Notes: generated by a model not told the origin, from the sequence alone. DNA of 64,000 bases from Pseudoalteromonas shioyasakiensis (GCF_019134595.1 NZ_CP077770.1:2352501-2416500); one strand, 5' to 3'; shown: positions 53,139 to 62,546, numbered from the stretch's first letter. Numbers and translations are program-made.

Positions 53139-55997
53139 TTAGAATTTTAACGTTACGCTTGCGTGGAAGTAACGACCTAATGTGTCGTAGAAACCAGCAA
53201 TCGCGTTACCATTTGTAGATAGTGAACCACCTACCATTGGCGGCTCTTTGTCTAGAACGTTATTCACACCAATAAGTACTGAAGTGTAATCATTTACAGT
53301 GAATGAACCTTTAAGGTCAAGATAGCTTTGTGAACTAATACCGCCTTGAGCTAAAGTATCACTACCCTCATAGTCACTTACAGCACCGAAGTAACGCCAT
53401 TTAGCTGTTGCTCTCCACCAGCTGCCTGTGTCATAGCTTGCACTAAGAACATGACGCCATACTGGTTGTGGGTAACAACCATCGTTTAACGTGTCAACAC
53501 AGTCATATACTTCACTTACGCCAGGAATATTATCAAATTCCTTAGTCATCATGTAAGTACCGATAAGGCTTGTAGAAAGTGTACCACCGCCGATTTCCAT
53601 GTCGTAGTTAGCACTTAAATCAACACCTTCATAGTGAATGTTACCTAAGTTAGTGTTAGTTGCTACAACTTGACCAGAACCAATCCAAAGGCTAGCACTA
53701 CCAGGCGTACGTTGTACGTTATCACAGAATACTGCTTGGCCTGTTTTACCACATTGCTCAACAATGAGCTCTGCGTCAATCGCACCAATTGCATCTTCTA
53801 ATTCAATATCCCAGTAATCGATTGAGAAATTAAAGTCTTCAAACGGGTTACCAACAACACCTAAAGTGATTGTATCAGCGATTTCAGGGCTAAGATTCGG
53901 GTTACCACCGAAGAAACCATTGTATTGGTCAGCAGGGCTCTTACCTACGTTACCGTATTGAGATGCTGGAACACCTGTATTAGCACATTCTGCTTGGCTA
54001 AGAGATGGTGTTGCACCCGCACAAGGATCGGTACCGGCCCATAAACCTGTGCTTTGTTGTGCGAATAGCTCGCCGTTGTTCGCAGCACGAACTGCACGGT
54101 TATAGCTTGAACGGATCTTCCAGTTTTCAGTAACATCCCAGTTTACAGCTACTTTATAAGTAGGCTCTGAACCTGATGTGCTGTAATCAGACCAACGATA
54201 ACCTAGTTCAACCAATAAGCTTTCGAAGCCTGTTACATCTTCAACAATTGGTAAGCTTAACTCACCGAAGAATTCAGTTACGTCATATTCACCGTTTAAG
54301 CTCTTAGTTGTACCACCTTGACCTAGTAATAAGCCTTGTGCGTAAACTTCATCCGCTGTACGGCTGAAAGTTTCTTCACGGTATTCAGCACCAAATACTG
54401 CCGCGATTGGGTAATCTGAAGAAGGAAGACCCCATTCAAATTCACCAGTAACGAAACCATTCACGATAAACTGCTCTGTAACACCATTAAGAATCGCAGT
54501 ACCAGTTAGTGCACCAGCTGACTCAGGAGTAACACCTTGATACGTGAATACTTCGTAAGGGATACAACCAGATGTTGCTGAACAGTCTTCGCCATTTGCA
54601 GAAAGTGCAGTACTGATACGCGGACCGAAGAAGTCATTTTCGTATGCTGAAGATGAAGACGAAGAACCGTATTGTACGAATGCTTCGTATGACCAAAGGT
54701 CACTGATTTCACCTCTACTACCTAGTACTAAGCGGAATGAGTTATGCTCAAGGCTATCAGCACGTGGGCCACCTTCAACGTTACGTTTACCGATGTAAGT
54801 TGCAAACTCATCACCAGAAGTTAAACCAAAACGATCAGTTAGGTTTTGACGCTGTGCATCTGTAAGAAGCGGGCTATCGTAATCGATAACATAGTTTTCG
54901 TTAAAGAACGTACCAGACTCAGCGATTTGCGCTGTAGTACGGTCACGCATGTACATCGCTTCCATGAACGGTTGGAAGTGATCATTAATTTCGTACTTAG
55001 AGAATAAACCTAAGGTGTGGCGCTCGTTAGGACGCATGAAGTGGTTAATTGGAGCATAGTTATATACGTTACCACTTGAAGGAATGAAGCTACTATCAGA
55101 ACCAAGTGTCCAATAATCGTAATCATCCCAATCGAATGCACCGCTGTCTGTAGGCGCTGAGATATAGAAGTTAGGAATTACAGCGTTACCAGAACCACCA
55201 CACGCTGTACCTGCAGCATTTAGAGCACATGAAGAATAGTCACGAGCACCTTGGCGTAATTCATTTTGCTTTTGGTAAGTGAAATAACCAACAGCATGGC
55301 CTTTACCACTATCGAAAGAGCCACCTAATGTAGCTGAGAAGTCAAAAGAAGAACCGTCAAAACCTGAGCTACCTTCTGGGTAGTCGAAGTCACGCTCATC
55401 CATTAAACCTTGGATGTATTCATTATCATTGTCGTGTTGATATGCAGTTGAGCCTAGGCTTACTTCAAAACCTTCGAACTCATCGTTCATTACAAAGTTT
55501 ACAACACCCGCTACCGCATCGGCACCGTAAGTTGATGAACCACCACCAGTCATTACGTCAACACGCTTGATAAGTGCAGCTGGGATTTGGTTAATATCAG
55601 CCGACTGAGTGTAGATACCACCCGCTTGCATACGACGACCGTTGATAAGTACTAGAGTACGCTGTGAACCCATACCACGTAAATCAAGAGTAGCTGTACC
55701 AGAAGCACCATTTGATTGGAACGCTGTGTTTGAAGCTTCAAGTTGAGGCAAGCTATTCATCATGTCTTCAACACGTGTAAAACCAGCTACAGCGATTTCT
55801 TCAGCTGTTGTAACTTGAACTGGGCTTGCAGTTTCAATATCAGTACGTTTGATACGTGAACCTGTAACTTCAATACGTTCAACTTTTTCTGCTGCTTCTT
55901 CTTCAGCAGCATAAGAGTTTACAGAAAACGCAGCTGTTGAAGCTGTACCAAAAGCAAGCGCTAAGCGAACTGCTTTTGAAACTTTATTATTTAACAT
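53139..55997 (-). CDS. TonB-dependent outer-membrane receptor 3
   Basis: A 952-residue TonB-dependent transporter with several paired cysteines in extracellular loops (SSCALNAAGTACGG, DCSATSGC, CVDTLNDGC). Leader MLNNKVSKAVRLALAFGTAST..NSYAAEE; plug with VERIEVTGSRIKRTD, LVLINGRRMQ and TYGADAVAGVVNFVM; barrel ending FHASVTLKF. The larger barrel and different plug residues set it apart from receptors 1 and 2. ATG follows AGGGAGAATCAA. Sulfotransferase 1 lies downstream on the same strand. Substrate unknown. Confidence 0.93.
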   Translation of the reverse strand: MLNNKVSKAVRLALAFGTASTAAFSVNSYAAEEEAAEKVERIEVTGSRIKRTDIETASPVQVTTAEEIAVAGFTRVEDMMNSLPQLEASNTAFQSNGASGTATLDLRGMGSQRTLVLINGRRMQAGGIYTQSADINQIPAALIKRVDVMTGGGSSTYGADAVAGVVNFVMNDEFEGFEVSLGSTAYQHDNDNEYIQGLMDERDFDYPEGSSGFDGSSFDFSATLGGSFDSGKGHAVGYFTYQKQNELRQGARDYSSCALNAAGTACGGSGNAVIPNFYISAPTDSGAFDWDDYDYWTLGSDSSFIPSSGNVYNYAPINHFMRPNERHTLGLFSKYEINDHFQPFMEAMYMRDRTTAQIAESGTFFNENYVIDYDSPLLTDAQRQNLTDRFGLTSGDEFATYIGKRNVEGGPRADSLEHNSFRLVLGSRGEISDLWSYEAFVQYGSSSSSSAYENDFFGPRISTALSANGEDCSATSGCIPYEVFTYQGVTPESAGALTGTAILNGVTEQFIVNGFVTGEFEWGLPSSDYPIAAVFGAEYREETFSRTADEVYAQGLLLGQGGTTKSLNGEYDVTEFFGELSLPIVEDVTGFESLLVELGYRWSDYSTSGSEPTYKVAVNWDVTENWKIRSSYNRAVRAANNGELFAQQSTGLWAGTDPCAGATPSLSQAECANTGVPASQYGNVGKSPADQYNGFFGGNPNLSPEIADTITLGVVGNPFEDFNFSIDYWDIELEDAIGAIDAELIVEQCGKTGQAVFCDNVQRTPGSASLWIGSGQVVATNTNLGNIHYEGVDLSANYDMEIGGGTLSTSLIGTYMMTKEFDNIPGVSEVYDCVDTLNDGCYPQPVWRHVLSASYDTGSWWRATAKWRYFGAVSDYEGSDTLAQGGISSQSYLDLKGSFTVNDYTSVLIGVNNVLDKEPPMVGGSLSTNGNAIAGFYDTLGRYFHASVTLKF

Positions 55998-56012
55998 TTG
56001 ATTCTCCCTGGA

Positions 56013-56026
56013 CCACTATATTGTGG
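56013..56026 (-). promoter_or_regulatory. 5'UTR hairpin before TonB receptor 3
   Basis: CCAC/GTGG stem (extended by a G.U pair), AATATA loop, directly before the shared ribosome-binding region. Confidence 0.45.
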
Positions 56027-56043
56027 CTATATTTAGCATAAGC

Positions 56044-56094
56044 TTGTTTATTATTTGTATCGCATCAGGACTGCGACAAACAAATAATAAACAA
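56044..56094. repeat. Nested inverted repeat upstream of TonB receptor 3
   Basis: Outer arms TTGTTTATTATTTGT (56044-56058) and ACAAATAATAAACAA (56080-56094) are perfect 15-bp complements; inside them TCGCA/TGCGA pair around TCAGGAC. No T run follows. It lies in the gap between polB and receptor 3, about 45 bp before the receptor start, and could be an operator or an RNA structure. Confidence 0.65.
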
Positions 56095-56252
56095 ATAAAC
56101 CAAAATATCCAGCCCTTTATTTACAATTTTTTAATGAAGCAGCAAAAAGTTTACTTTTTCTTGTTTTGTGGACAAAAAACACACAAATAAGCGTTTAAAC
56201 TGAGCTTACCGATCATTCATCGCAACAAAGAGTCAAAAAAATGTTAATTTTT

Positions 56253-58601
56253 CTAAAAAAGCTGTATCTGACGGTCACTTAGTGACGAAACTTTAGTACC
56301 CAAATCAACAACAATCATTTCAGCTATTGGCAACAATTGTTTGTTAACATAAATGCCATAATCGTAATTATGGTGACCTGTGTAGTACTCAGCGCCGTTA
56401 GCGGTGTAAACATATTTAATTATTTGTCCACGCTGGAATGCAAGATGAGGATTGTCAGCTAAGTACTGTTTCGCTGCTTTAACGTGGGGAGGGATGTTTT
56501 TTTGGTAATCAGTTAAATGCTGACCCAGGCGTTTGCGATAGATTAACTTAGCGTCAAACTCACCTGCATATAGTTTTTTAACATACCTATCAAAGGCTTG
56601 AAAAATTAATTCTTGGCTATAATTTTCAGCAAATAATATCTCAAATAATTCTGTTTGAAACTCATGAGCAAGTTCTGTCCAATCACTCCTTACGGTTTCC
56701 ATACCTTTAAAAACTAATTTTGAAGCACCATTTTTTTCGACTTTTCCTACATAACGCTTTTTTGAACCCATTGTTTTGCCTCTAATAGTGGGCATAAAAA
56801 ATGGGCTATAGTGAGTTTCGTACTCAATTTCTAAAAAGCTGTCTATTTTATAGTCTTTCTGCAAAACCTGCTGCCAGCGTTTGTTAATTTTCTCCGCCAG
56901 TTTCGTACCGATTTCATTACAGTTTAGTGAATTTAGATCATCATCAAGCTTAACAAAGGTCGAATCTGTATCACCATAAATGACGTTGTAGCCCCACTCT
57001 TCTATCCATTGCTTAGTTGTTTGCATTATTTCATGGCCACGCAAAGTAATTGAACTCGACAATCTCGGGTCATAAAAGCGACAACCTTTAGAGCCAAGTA
57101 CACCATATAAGCTATTCATGATGATTTTAATTGCCTGCGAGAGCATAGGTTGGTTTTTATCTTTGGCCATTTGTCTTGTTGCTGCAAGTTCACGAATAAG
57201 CTCAGGCAGATGGTGCTCAGTACGTGAAAACTGTGCTTGGTTAAAGCCTTCGATTGCGTCATCTGGCTTTTTTAACCCTTCAACTAGACCAAGAGGGTCT
57301 ATACAAAATGTACGCATTATTGATGGATAGAGGCTTTTGTAATCAAGCACCAGGATATTCTTGTAAAGACCTGGCTGCGATGACATGACATAACCACCTG
57401 GGCTGTCAAAACTTAACCCATGATCGCCTAAATTAGGGGCTATATAGCCACTTCTATGCAGCAGAGGTAAATATAGATTAGTAAAGGCCGCTACTGAGCC
57501 GCCCATTCGTTCTAATTCAAGTCCGGTGAGTTGGCTTCTTACAACTGCAAAATCGAGTAACTTTAATTTCTCAAAAATCCGCAAAACTAAAATACAGTCT
57601 TGCCTGTTGTAATTAGCAAGAGACAGTTTGTCTTCATTAAACTGACGAATAATTTCTTCAAGGCGATTATCTGTGCTGATCAGCTTCTCTTCGCCAAGCT
57701 CAATACTGGCTACATTGGCAAGGCTAAAACTGTCGTAATGATAGGTGGCATTTTTTAGCGTATCAATACCATCAACAACGATGCGACCAGGCATTGTTAT
57801 CCGAGTAATGTTTCCCGAGCGCACGCGCATTTTTTCTTTATTGCGGCCAAGCTTTAGAGAAATACCTAATGCCTCAGCTCTTGCGTTAAGCACACTGAAG
57901 TCAAACTCAATAACATTCCAACCAATCAATACATCAGGGTCAATTCGCTGAATTTCATTTTCAAACTGAGTAAGAAGATCTATTTCATCTTCACACCAGT
58001 TGATTTGATAATCTAGATGAGTAGTTGGCTCTGGGCGACCTATCATTAAGACTTTATCAATGCCATCTCCGACTAAGCCAATAGAGAATAATACGCCTTC
58101 GCCATTACACTCAATATCAATAGAAACATGTTTGAAAAAAGGTCTAAATTCATTGTTTGGTTTTAATCTTGCGTTCTTTAACAGTCGATAACCGCTTCGT
58201 ATTTGAATTTCACCTTTTACCCATACAGAGCCTTTAATGAAACGCTCCATCAAAAATCTGTCAATTGGCCTAACATCATCTTCAAAAGTAACTAGTTGTG
58301 AACTTTTTAAAACCTTAATGGCGCTGTAGTAATCTTTTAACGATTTAAAATAACAGCATACCACCGACTGATTTTGGAAATTTTTTAGTTTGGCATCAGC
58401 AAAACGAACATGAATGTTTTGATTTTGTAATAGTCGCTTTGCAGCAGTTACTTGGTTTTCAGGAATGAAAAATACCACCTCTTGGTGTTCAACCTGTACT
58501 TTTAAAGGGCCATTGTCGCACCAGAGCCAAAACACAAAACTAACCCCTGATGAGCTATCAAACGCTTCTTTAGAAAGGATAAAACCTGTATCTGTAACCA
58601 T
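56253..58601 (-). CDS. polB: DNA polymerase II
   Basis: A 782-residue B-family polymerase, the same length as E. coli Pol II (783). The proofreading exonuclease is intact (SIDIECNG, NVIEFDFSVLNARAE, YNRQDCILVL). The polymerase motifs are present: DYKSLYPSIM (motif A), KIIMNSLYGVLG (motif B), YGDTDSTF (motif C). E. coli Pol II bypasses lesions and restarts forks under the SOS response; no LexA box is seen in the 68-bp gap upstream here. The gene sits inside the TonB/TPR block and is divergent from sulfotransferase 2. Confidence 0.97.
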   Translation of the reverse strand: MVTDTGFILSKEAFDSSSGVSFVFWLWCDNGPLKVQVEHQEVVFFIPENQVTAAKRLLQNQNIHVRFADAKLKNFQNQSVVCCYFKSLKDYYSAIKVLKSSQLVTFEDDVRPIDRFLMERFIKGSVWVKGEIQIRSGYRLLKNARLKPNNEFRPFFKHVSIDIECNGEGVLFSIGLVGDGIDKVLMIGRPEPTTHLDYQINWCEDEIDLLTQFENEIQRIDPDVLIGWNVIEFDFSVLNARAEALGISLKLGRNKEKMRVRSGNITRITMPGRIVVDGIDTLKNATYHYDSFSLANVASIELGEEKLISTDNRLEEIIRQFNEDKLSLANYNRQDCILVLRIFEKLKLLDFAVVRSQLTGLELERMGGSVAAFTNLYLPLLHRSGYIAPNLGDHGLSFDSPGGYVMSSQPGLYKNILVLDYKSLYPSIMRTFCIDPLGLVEGLKKPDDAIEGFNQAQFSRTEHHLPELIRELAATRQMAKDKNQPMLSQAIKIIMNSLYGVLGSKGCRFYDPRLSSSITLRGHEIMQTTKQWIEEWGYNVIYGDTDSTFVKLDDDLNSLNCNEIGTKLAEKINKRWQQVLQKDYKIDSFLEIEYETHYSPFFMPTIRGKTMGSKKRYVGKVEKNGASKLVFKGMETVRSDWTELAHEFQTELFEILFAENYSQELIFQAFDRYVKKLYAGEFDAKLIYRKRLGQHLTDYQKNIPPHVKAAKQYLADNPHLAFQRGQIIKYVYTANGAEYYTGHHNYDYGIYVNKQLLPIAEMIVVDLGTKVSSLSDRQIQLF

Positions 58602-58629
58602 TTACTTCAAATATCTATTACGGAAGGGG

Positions 58630-58655
58630 TATAGTACACCCTAACTACATAAAAT
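58630..58655 (+). promoter_or_regulatory. Element shared with the oxygenase gene (candidate promoter/operator)
   Basis: TATAGTACACCCT...ACATAAA. The 10 bases AGTACACCCT and, 4 bases later, ACATAAA match the region 49562-49582 before the oxygenase with identical spacing. TATAGT may serve as a -10 box. Confidence 0.5.
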
Positions 58656-58669
58656 TATAAGAGCCAATT

Positions 58670-60385
58670 ATGAGCCCAATTGATGCGATTAATAACGCAA
58701 AGACACTCATTGCTACTGAACCACATAAAGCTAAAGTTATGTTGTTAGAAGTACTCAATGAAAATCCAGAATATCACGATGGCTGGGCTTTACTTGCTGA
58801 TACTCACAAACTACTGCAAGAGCATGAACAACAGCAAAGTGCACTAAAACAATATGAAATGATCTATTGGTTTAATAAACAACTAGACACTGCGAAACAA
58901 CAATTAACCAATCAAAACCCTCAGCAAGCGCAGCATACCATTCAGCAATTATTAAAATTAGTACCAAATGAATATAGAGCACTTGATACGCTGGCTGAGA
59001 TCGCATTTAAAGTGGGTGATAGCAAAGCTTACTTTGCAATATCAAAACATAACCTTGAGAACAACTCGCAAAGACAAACTGTTAAAGAAAGCTACTGTAA
59101 AGCCCTACTCAATACCAAGCAATTTGATGAGTTAATCTCTTTTTACCACTCTTCGATATCTTCATCGACGTTATACGTTGAGAGCCTATTAGCGATCGCT
59201 CATGTAAAATTAATGCAATTTGATGAAGCTACAACCATCTATAATAAGTTACTTGATGCAAACTATTACGCAGCCCAATGCCACCTTCGCCTTGGCAACA
59301 TTGAAAAAATAAAAGGTAATACTGGGCTTGCTATAGATCACTACAAACAAGCACTGCAAATAGATAAAAAACTTGGTGAGGCTTACTGGAATTTAGCAAA
59401 CTTAAAGACATACACTTTTGACAGAAAGGGTGTAGACATCCTAGTACAGCTCACGCAAGCTGCTAAGCCAAACCTTAATAGTGCTCAATTCTATTTTGCG
59501 CTCGCAAAGGCATATGAACAACAAGGTAACTTCAGCTTATCATTTGCGATGTTAGAAAAAGCAAACAATATTCAAAAGTCACTAACTCCCTACAAGCCGA
59601 GCAATTTCACTTCTCGTTGCACGCAACATTTAACTCAAAAGCCAATGCCTCATAATGCATTTGATGAGTCGTTACAGCTGATTTTTATCGTCAGCTTACC
59701 CCGCAGTGGCTCTACCTTAGTTGAGCAAATTTTAGCAAGCCACCCTGATGTTGATGCAAGTTATGAATTAACAGAAATTAACGCAATTGCGCGAGAGCTT
59801 GAGAGTAAAAAACTCTCAGATGTACCTTATGGCCTTGATAAACTTTCAGAACAAGATAAGGCTCACTATGCCGCAAGGTATTTAAATTTTATTGCTCCAT
59901 TACGCGGAAAAAATAAGGTCTTTATCGACAAACAACCCGCAAATTTTCATCATATCGCATTAATAAAAACTTTATTTCCAAACGCTAAAATTCTCGAAGT
60001 AACGAGAGATAAAGCCGCAACAGCATGGAGTTTATACAAGCATTCTTTTTCTGAGGGCCACGCCTATAGCTACGATTTCAAATCGCTTGCACAATATATA
60101 AATGATTACGCAGATTTAATGTCGCACTGGCACGTTCTTTATCCAGATGAAATCTTCAATGTTGACTATCAAAACCTTGTTAATGATTTTTCCAATACAG
60201 TTTCTGAGTTGCTAAATTATTGTAGTTTAGAAATGCATGAAAGCTGCATAAGCTTTTATAATCATCAGCGTCCGATAATGACACCAAGCTCAGAGCAAGT
60301 AAGACAACCGATTTACAAAGATGCTTTAACGCAATGGACAAATTATAAAGTTCACTTAGAGCCGCTATTAAAGCTAATAAAATAA
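58670..60385 (+). CDS. TPR-repeat sulfotransferase 2
   Basis: A 571-residue cytoplasmic fusion, same architecture as sulfotransferase 1 but clearly diverged. TPR units span about 1-300 (ECHLRLGNIEK-type helices, AIDHYKQALQIDKKLGEAYWNL). The PAPS loop is VSLPRSGSTLVEQ (341-353) and the 3'-phosphate site lies in ILEVTRDKAATAWSLY; a conserved HHIALIKTLFPNAK helix precedes it. ATG is preceded by AAGAGC. Substrate unknown; tyrosine residues of a peptide or outer-membrane protein are a possibility by analogy with Xanthomonas RaxST. Stands alone, divergent from polB. Confidence 0.92.
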   Translation: MSPIDAINNAKTLIATEPHKAKVMLLEVLNENPEYHDGWALLADTHKLLQEHEQQQSALKQYEMIYWFNKQLDTAKQQLTNQNPQQAQHTIQQLLKLVPNEYRALDTLAEIAFKVGDSKAYFAISKHNLENNSQRQTVKESYCKALLNTKQFDELISFYHSSISSSTLYVESLLAIAHVKLMQFDEATTIYNKLLDANYYAAQCHLRLGNIEKIKGNTGLAIDHYKQALQIDKKLGEAYWNLANLKTYTFDRKGVDILVQLTQAAKPNLNSAQFYFALAKAYEQQGNFSLSFAMLEKANNIQKSLTPYKPSNFTSRCTQHLTQKPMPHNAFDESLQLIFIVSLPRSGSTLVEQILASHPDVDASYELTEINAIARELESKKLSDVPYGLDKLSEQDKAHYAARYLNFIAPLRGKNKVFIDKQPANFHHIALIKTLFPNAKILEVTRDKAATAWSLYKHSFSEGHAYSYDFKSLAQYINDYADLMSHWHVLYPDEIFNVDYQNLVNDFSNTVSELLNYCSLEMHESCISFYNHQRPIMTPSSEQVRQPIYKDALTQWTNYKVHLEPLLKLIK

Positions 60386-60436
60386 TAATCGAACAAGTCG
60401 CTTGTAGTTGCCCAGTTAAATCTCTAAAATTCATTA

Positions 60437-60452
60437 CTGTAATTATATACAT
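60437..60452. promoter_or_regulatory. Near-consensus LexA box before dinG
   Basis: CTGTAATTATATACAT against CTGT-N8-ACAG, one mismatch in the outer base of the second half, with a leading TA as in many sites. It is 18 bp before the dinG ATG. dinG is SOS-controlled in E. coli. Confidence 0.55.
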
Positions 60453-60470
60453 ACTTTAGGTTTTCTGGGC

Positions 60471-62546
60471 ATGCTTTCTGACTCTTTAAAAAAAACAATT
60501 CGGCAAATTCATAAGCATGTTGCTGATAACCTCACCGATTACCGCCCAAGAAGCAGTCAAAACTATTTAGTTGCCGAGATAGCAAAAACTCTAGCTGGCG
60601 AGTATCACAAGAGCCAACGAATTTGTGTTATTGAAGCAGGCACCGGGACCGGCAAGTCACTGGCGTATTGTTTAGGGGCATTGCCTTTAGCGATGGCCAA
60701 GAAAAAGAAATTAGTGATTTCGACGGCAACTGTTGCCCTACAAGAGCAGTTAATTAGTAAGGAGCTGCCTTTTTTTAAAGAGCACTCTGGCCTAGACATC
60801 AAGTTTGATTTGGTGAAAGGTCGACAGCGTTATATCTGTGCACAAAAACTCAGTGCCGCCGTTAATGGTGACAGTCAAACGCAAATGGAGTTTATGCCGA
60901 CCCTATCATCGCCGCTTTCTGATATGGAAACCAAATGCTTGAAGCAACTTTATGATGCTTATTCAAAAAAGCAATGGCAAGGCGACCGCGATAGCTGGGC
61001 TGATACCATCCCTGATAAAGTGTGGAATTTAATTGCCTGTGATAAGCATTCATGCCAACGACAAATGCGCGCTCATCAGCTCTGCCCTTTTCATATGGCG
61101 CGACAGCGTCTTATGCAAATGGATGTGCTAGTGATCAACCATTCTTTATTACTGGCTGATCTTGATTTGGGTGGCGGTAAAATTCTACCTGAGCCTGACG
61201 ATACGATTTATGTAATCGATGAAGCGCACCATTTAGCGCATATCACCCGCGACTTCTCTTCTGCTGCAGCAACCATTAAAGGCACCATAGACTGGCTCGA
61301 CAAGCTGGTAAAATTTGCAGGTAAAATGGCCAATGTGCTCGTCGGTCAAAAAGCGATTGGGCAAAACTTTAAGCTCAGTGATAGTATCAATGACGCTGGC
61401 AAAAACTTAAAAGTGGTGCGTGATATTCTTGATAACGCAGACTTTAACTATAACAGTGATGACACCTATCGTTTTGAGCACGGTGAAATCCCAGCATCTT
61501 TACATACCAAAGCAAAAGATATTAGCGATGCCACCCTTGATGCCTTAAGAGCACTCAACAAGATGCACGATACCCTAGTGCAAGACGTAAGTGATGGCGA
61601 TATAAAACCTTATGTGGCCGATCCAATCTTGGCTGAAAGTGGTCAGTACATTAACCGTTTAGAGTTATTAAACAAGCTGTGGTTTAGTTACGCCACAAAA
61701 GGCGAAGGTGTTCCCCATGCGCGATGGATCAAACGCTTAGAATATAAGAACCATCACGACCATTTACTCAGTGATTGCCCTATTGAAGTTGGCTATTACC
61801 TAAAAGATAAATTATGGAATCAATGTGCGGGTGCCGTACTTTGTTCAGCCACCTTAACTGCATTGGGTTCATTTGATCACTTTGCCTATGAATGCGGTCT
61901 TGCCAAAGAAGAAGGCGTAAAATACATAAAAGTCCCTTCTCCGTTTGATTACCCTAAACAAGCGACGCTGCATATTCCTGCCAGTCATATTGAGCCAATC
62001 GATAAAGCGTTCAGCGACCACTTGGCTGAGCAATTACCTAAGTTCCTTGATGATAAAAAAGCAAATTTAGTGTTGTTTGCTTCTTATTGGCAAATGGATC
62101 ATGTCGTTAAAGCGCTGCGTAGCAAAGGAATTGAGGTCTTAGTGCAAGGTGAAATGTCCCGTGAAGCTCTGCTTAAAAAGCATAAAGCCAATGTAGATTT
62201 AGGCCGTGCTAGCTATTTATTTGGCACTCAAAGTTTGTCAGAGGGCCTTGATTTACCAGGTAAGTACTTAGAAAACCTGGTAATAACAAAGATTCCATTC
62301 GCGGTACCCACCTCACCAATAGAAGAAGCGCAGGCTGAGTTTGTGCAAAGTAAAGGTGGCAACCCGTTTCTTTCGATAACCGTACCTGATGCGGCAAAGA
62401 AATTAGTACAAAGCTGTGGTAGACTGCTGCGCAAAGAAAATGATCAGGGTCGCATTACTATCCTTGATCGCCGTTTAGTGACCAAGCGATATGGCAAAGC
62501 CATGCTCGATACCTTGCCACCTTTTAAAAGACAAATTGATTATTAA
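60471..62546 (+). CDS. dinG: ATP-dependent DNA helicase DinG
   Basis: A 691-residue XPD-like superfamily-2 helicase with iron-sulfur cluster (E. coli DinG 716). Walker A GTGTGKS, DEAH box (VIDEAHH), motif VI region SCGRLLRKENDQGRI, and four cysteines for the 4Fe-4S cluster (RYICAQ, IACDKHSC, LCPF). It unwinds 5'-3' and resolves R-loops and G-quadruplexes during replication-transcription conflict. First gene of a packed operon: its stop shares a base with the yfcA-like start (TAATG). Confidence 0.95.
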   Translation: MLSDSLKKTIRQIHKHVADNLTDYRPRSSQNYLVAEIAKTLAGEYHKSQRICVIEAGTGTGKSLAYCLGALPLAMAKKKKLVISTATVALQEQLISKELPFFKEHSGLDIKFDLVKGRQRYICAQKLSAAVNGDSQTQMEFMPTLSSPLSDMETKCLKQLYDAYSKKQWQGDRDSWADTIPDKVWNLIACDKHSCQRQMRAHQLCPFHMARQRLMQMDVLVINHSLLLADLDLGGGKILPEPDDTIYVIDEAHHLAHITRDFSSAAATIKGTIDWLDKLVKFAGKMANVLVGQKAIGQNFKLSDSINDAGKNLKVVRDILDNADFNYNSDDTYRFEHGEIPASLHTKAKDISDATLDALRALNKMHDTLVQDVSDGDIKPYVADPILAESGQYINRLELLNKLWFSYATKGEGVPHARWIKRLEYKNHHDHLLSDCPIEVGYYLKDKLWNQCAGAVLCSATLTALGSFDHFAYECGLAKEEGVKYIKVPSPFDYPKQATLHIPASHIEPIDKAFSDHLAEQLPKFLDDKKANLVLFASYWQMDHVVKALRSKGIEVLVQGEMSREALLKKHKANVDLGRASYLFGTQSLSEGLDLPGKYLENLVITKIPFAVPTSPIEEAQAEFVQSKGGNPFLSITVPDAAKKLVQSCGRLLRKENDQGRITILDRRLVTKRYGKAMLDTLPPFKRQIDY

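Noticed and set aside
40600..60385. Prophage or integrative element
   Set aside because: No integrase, phage structural genes, attachment repeats or transposase seen; polB sits in the block in normal form.
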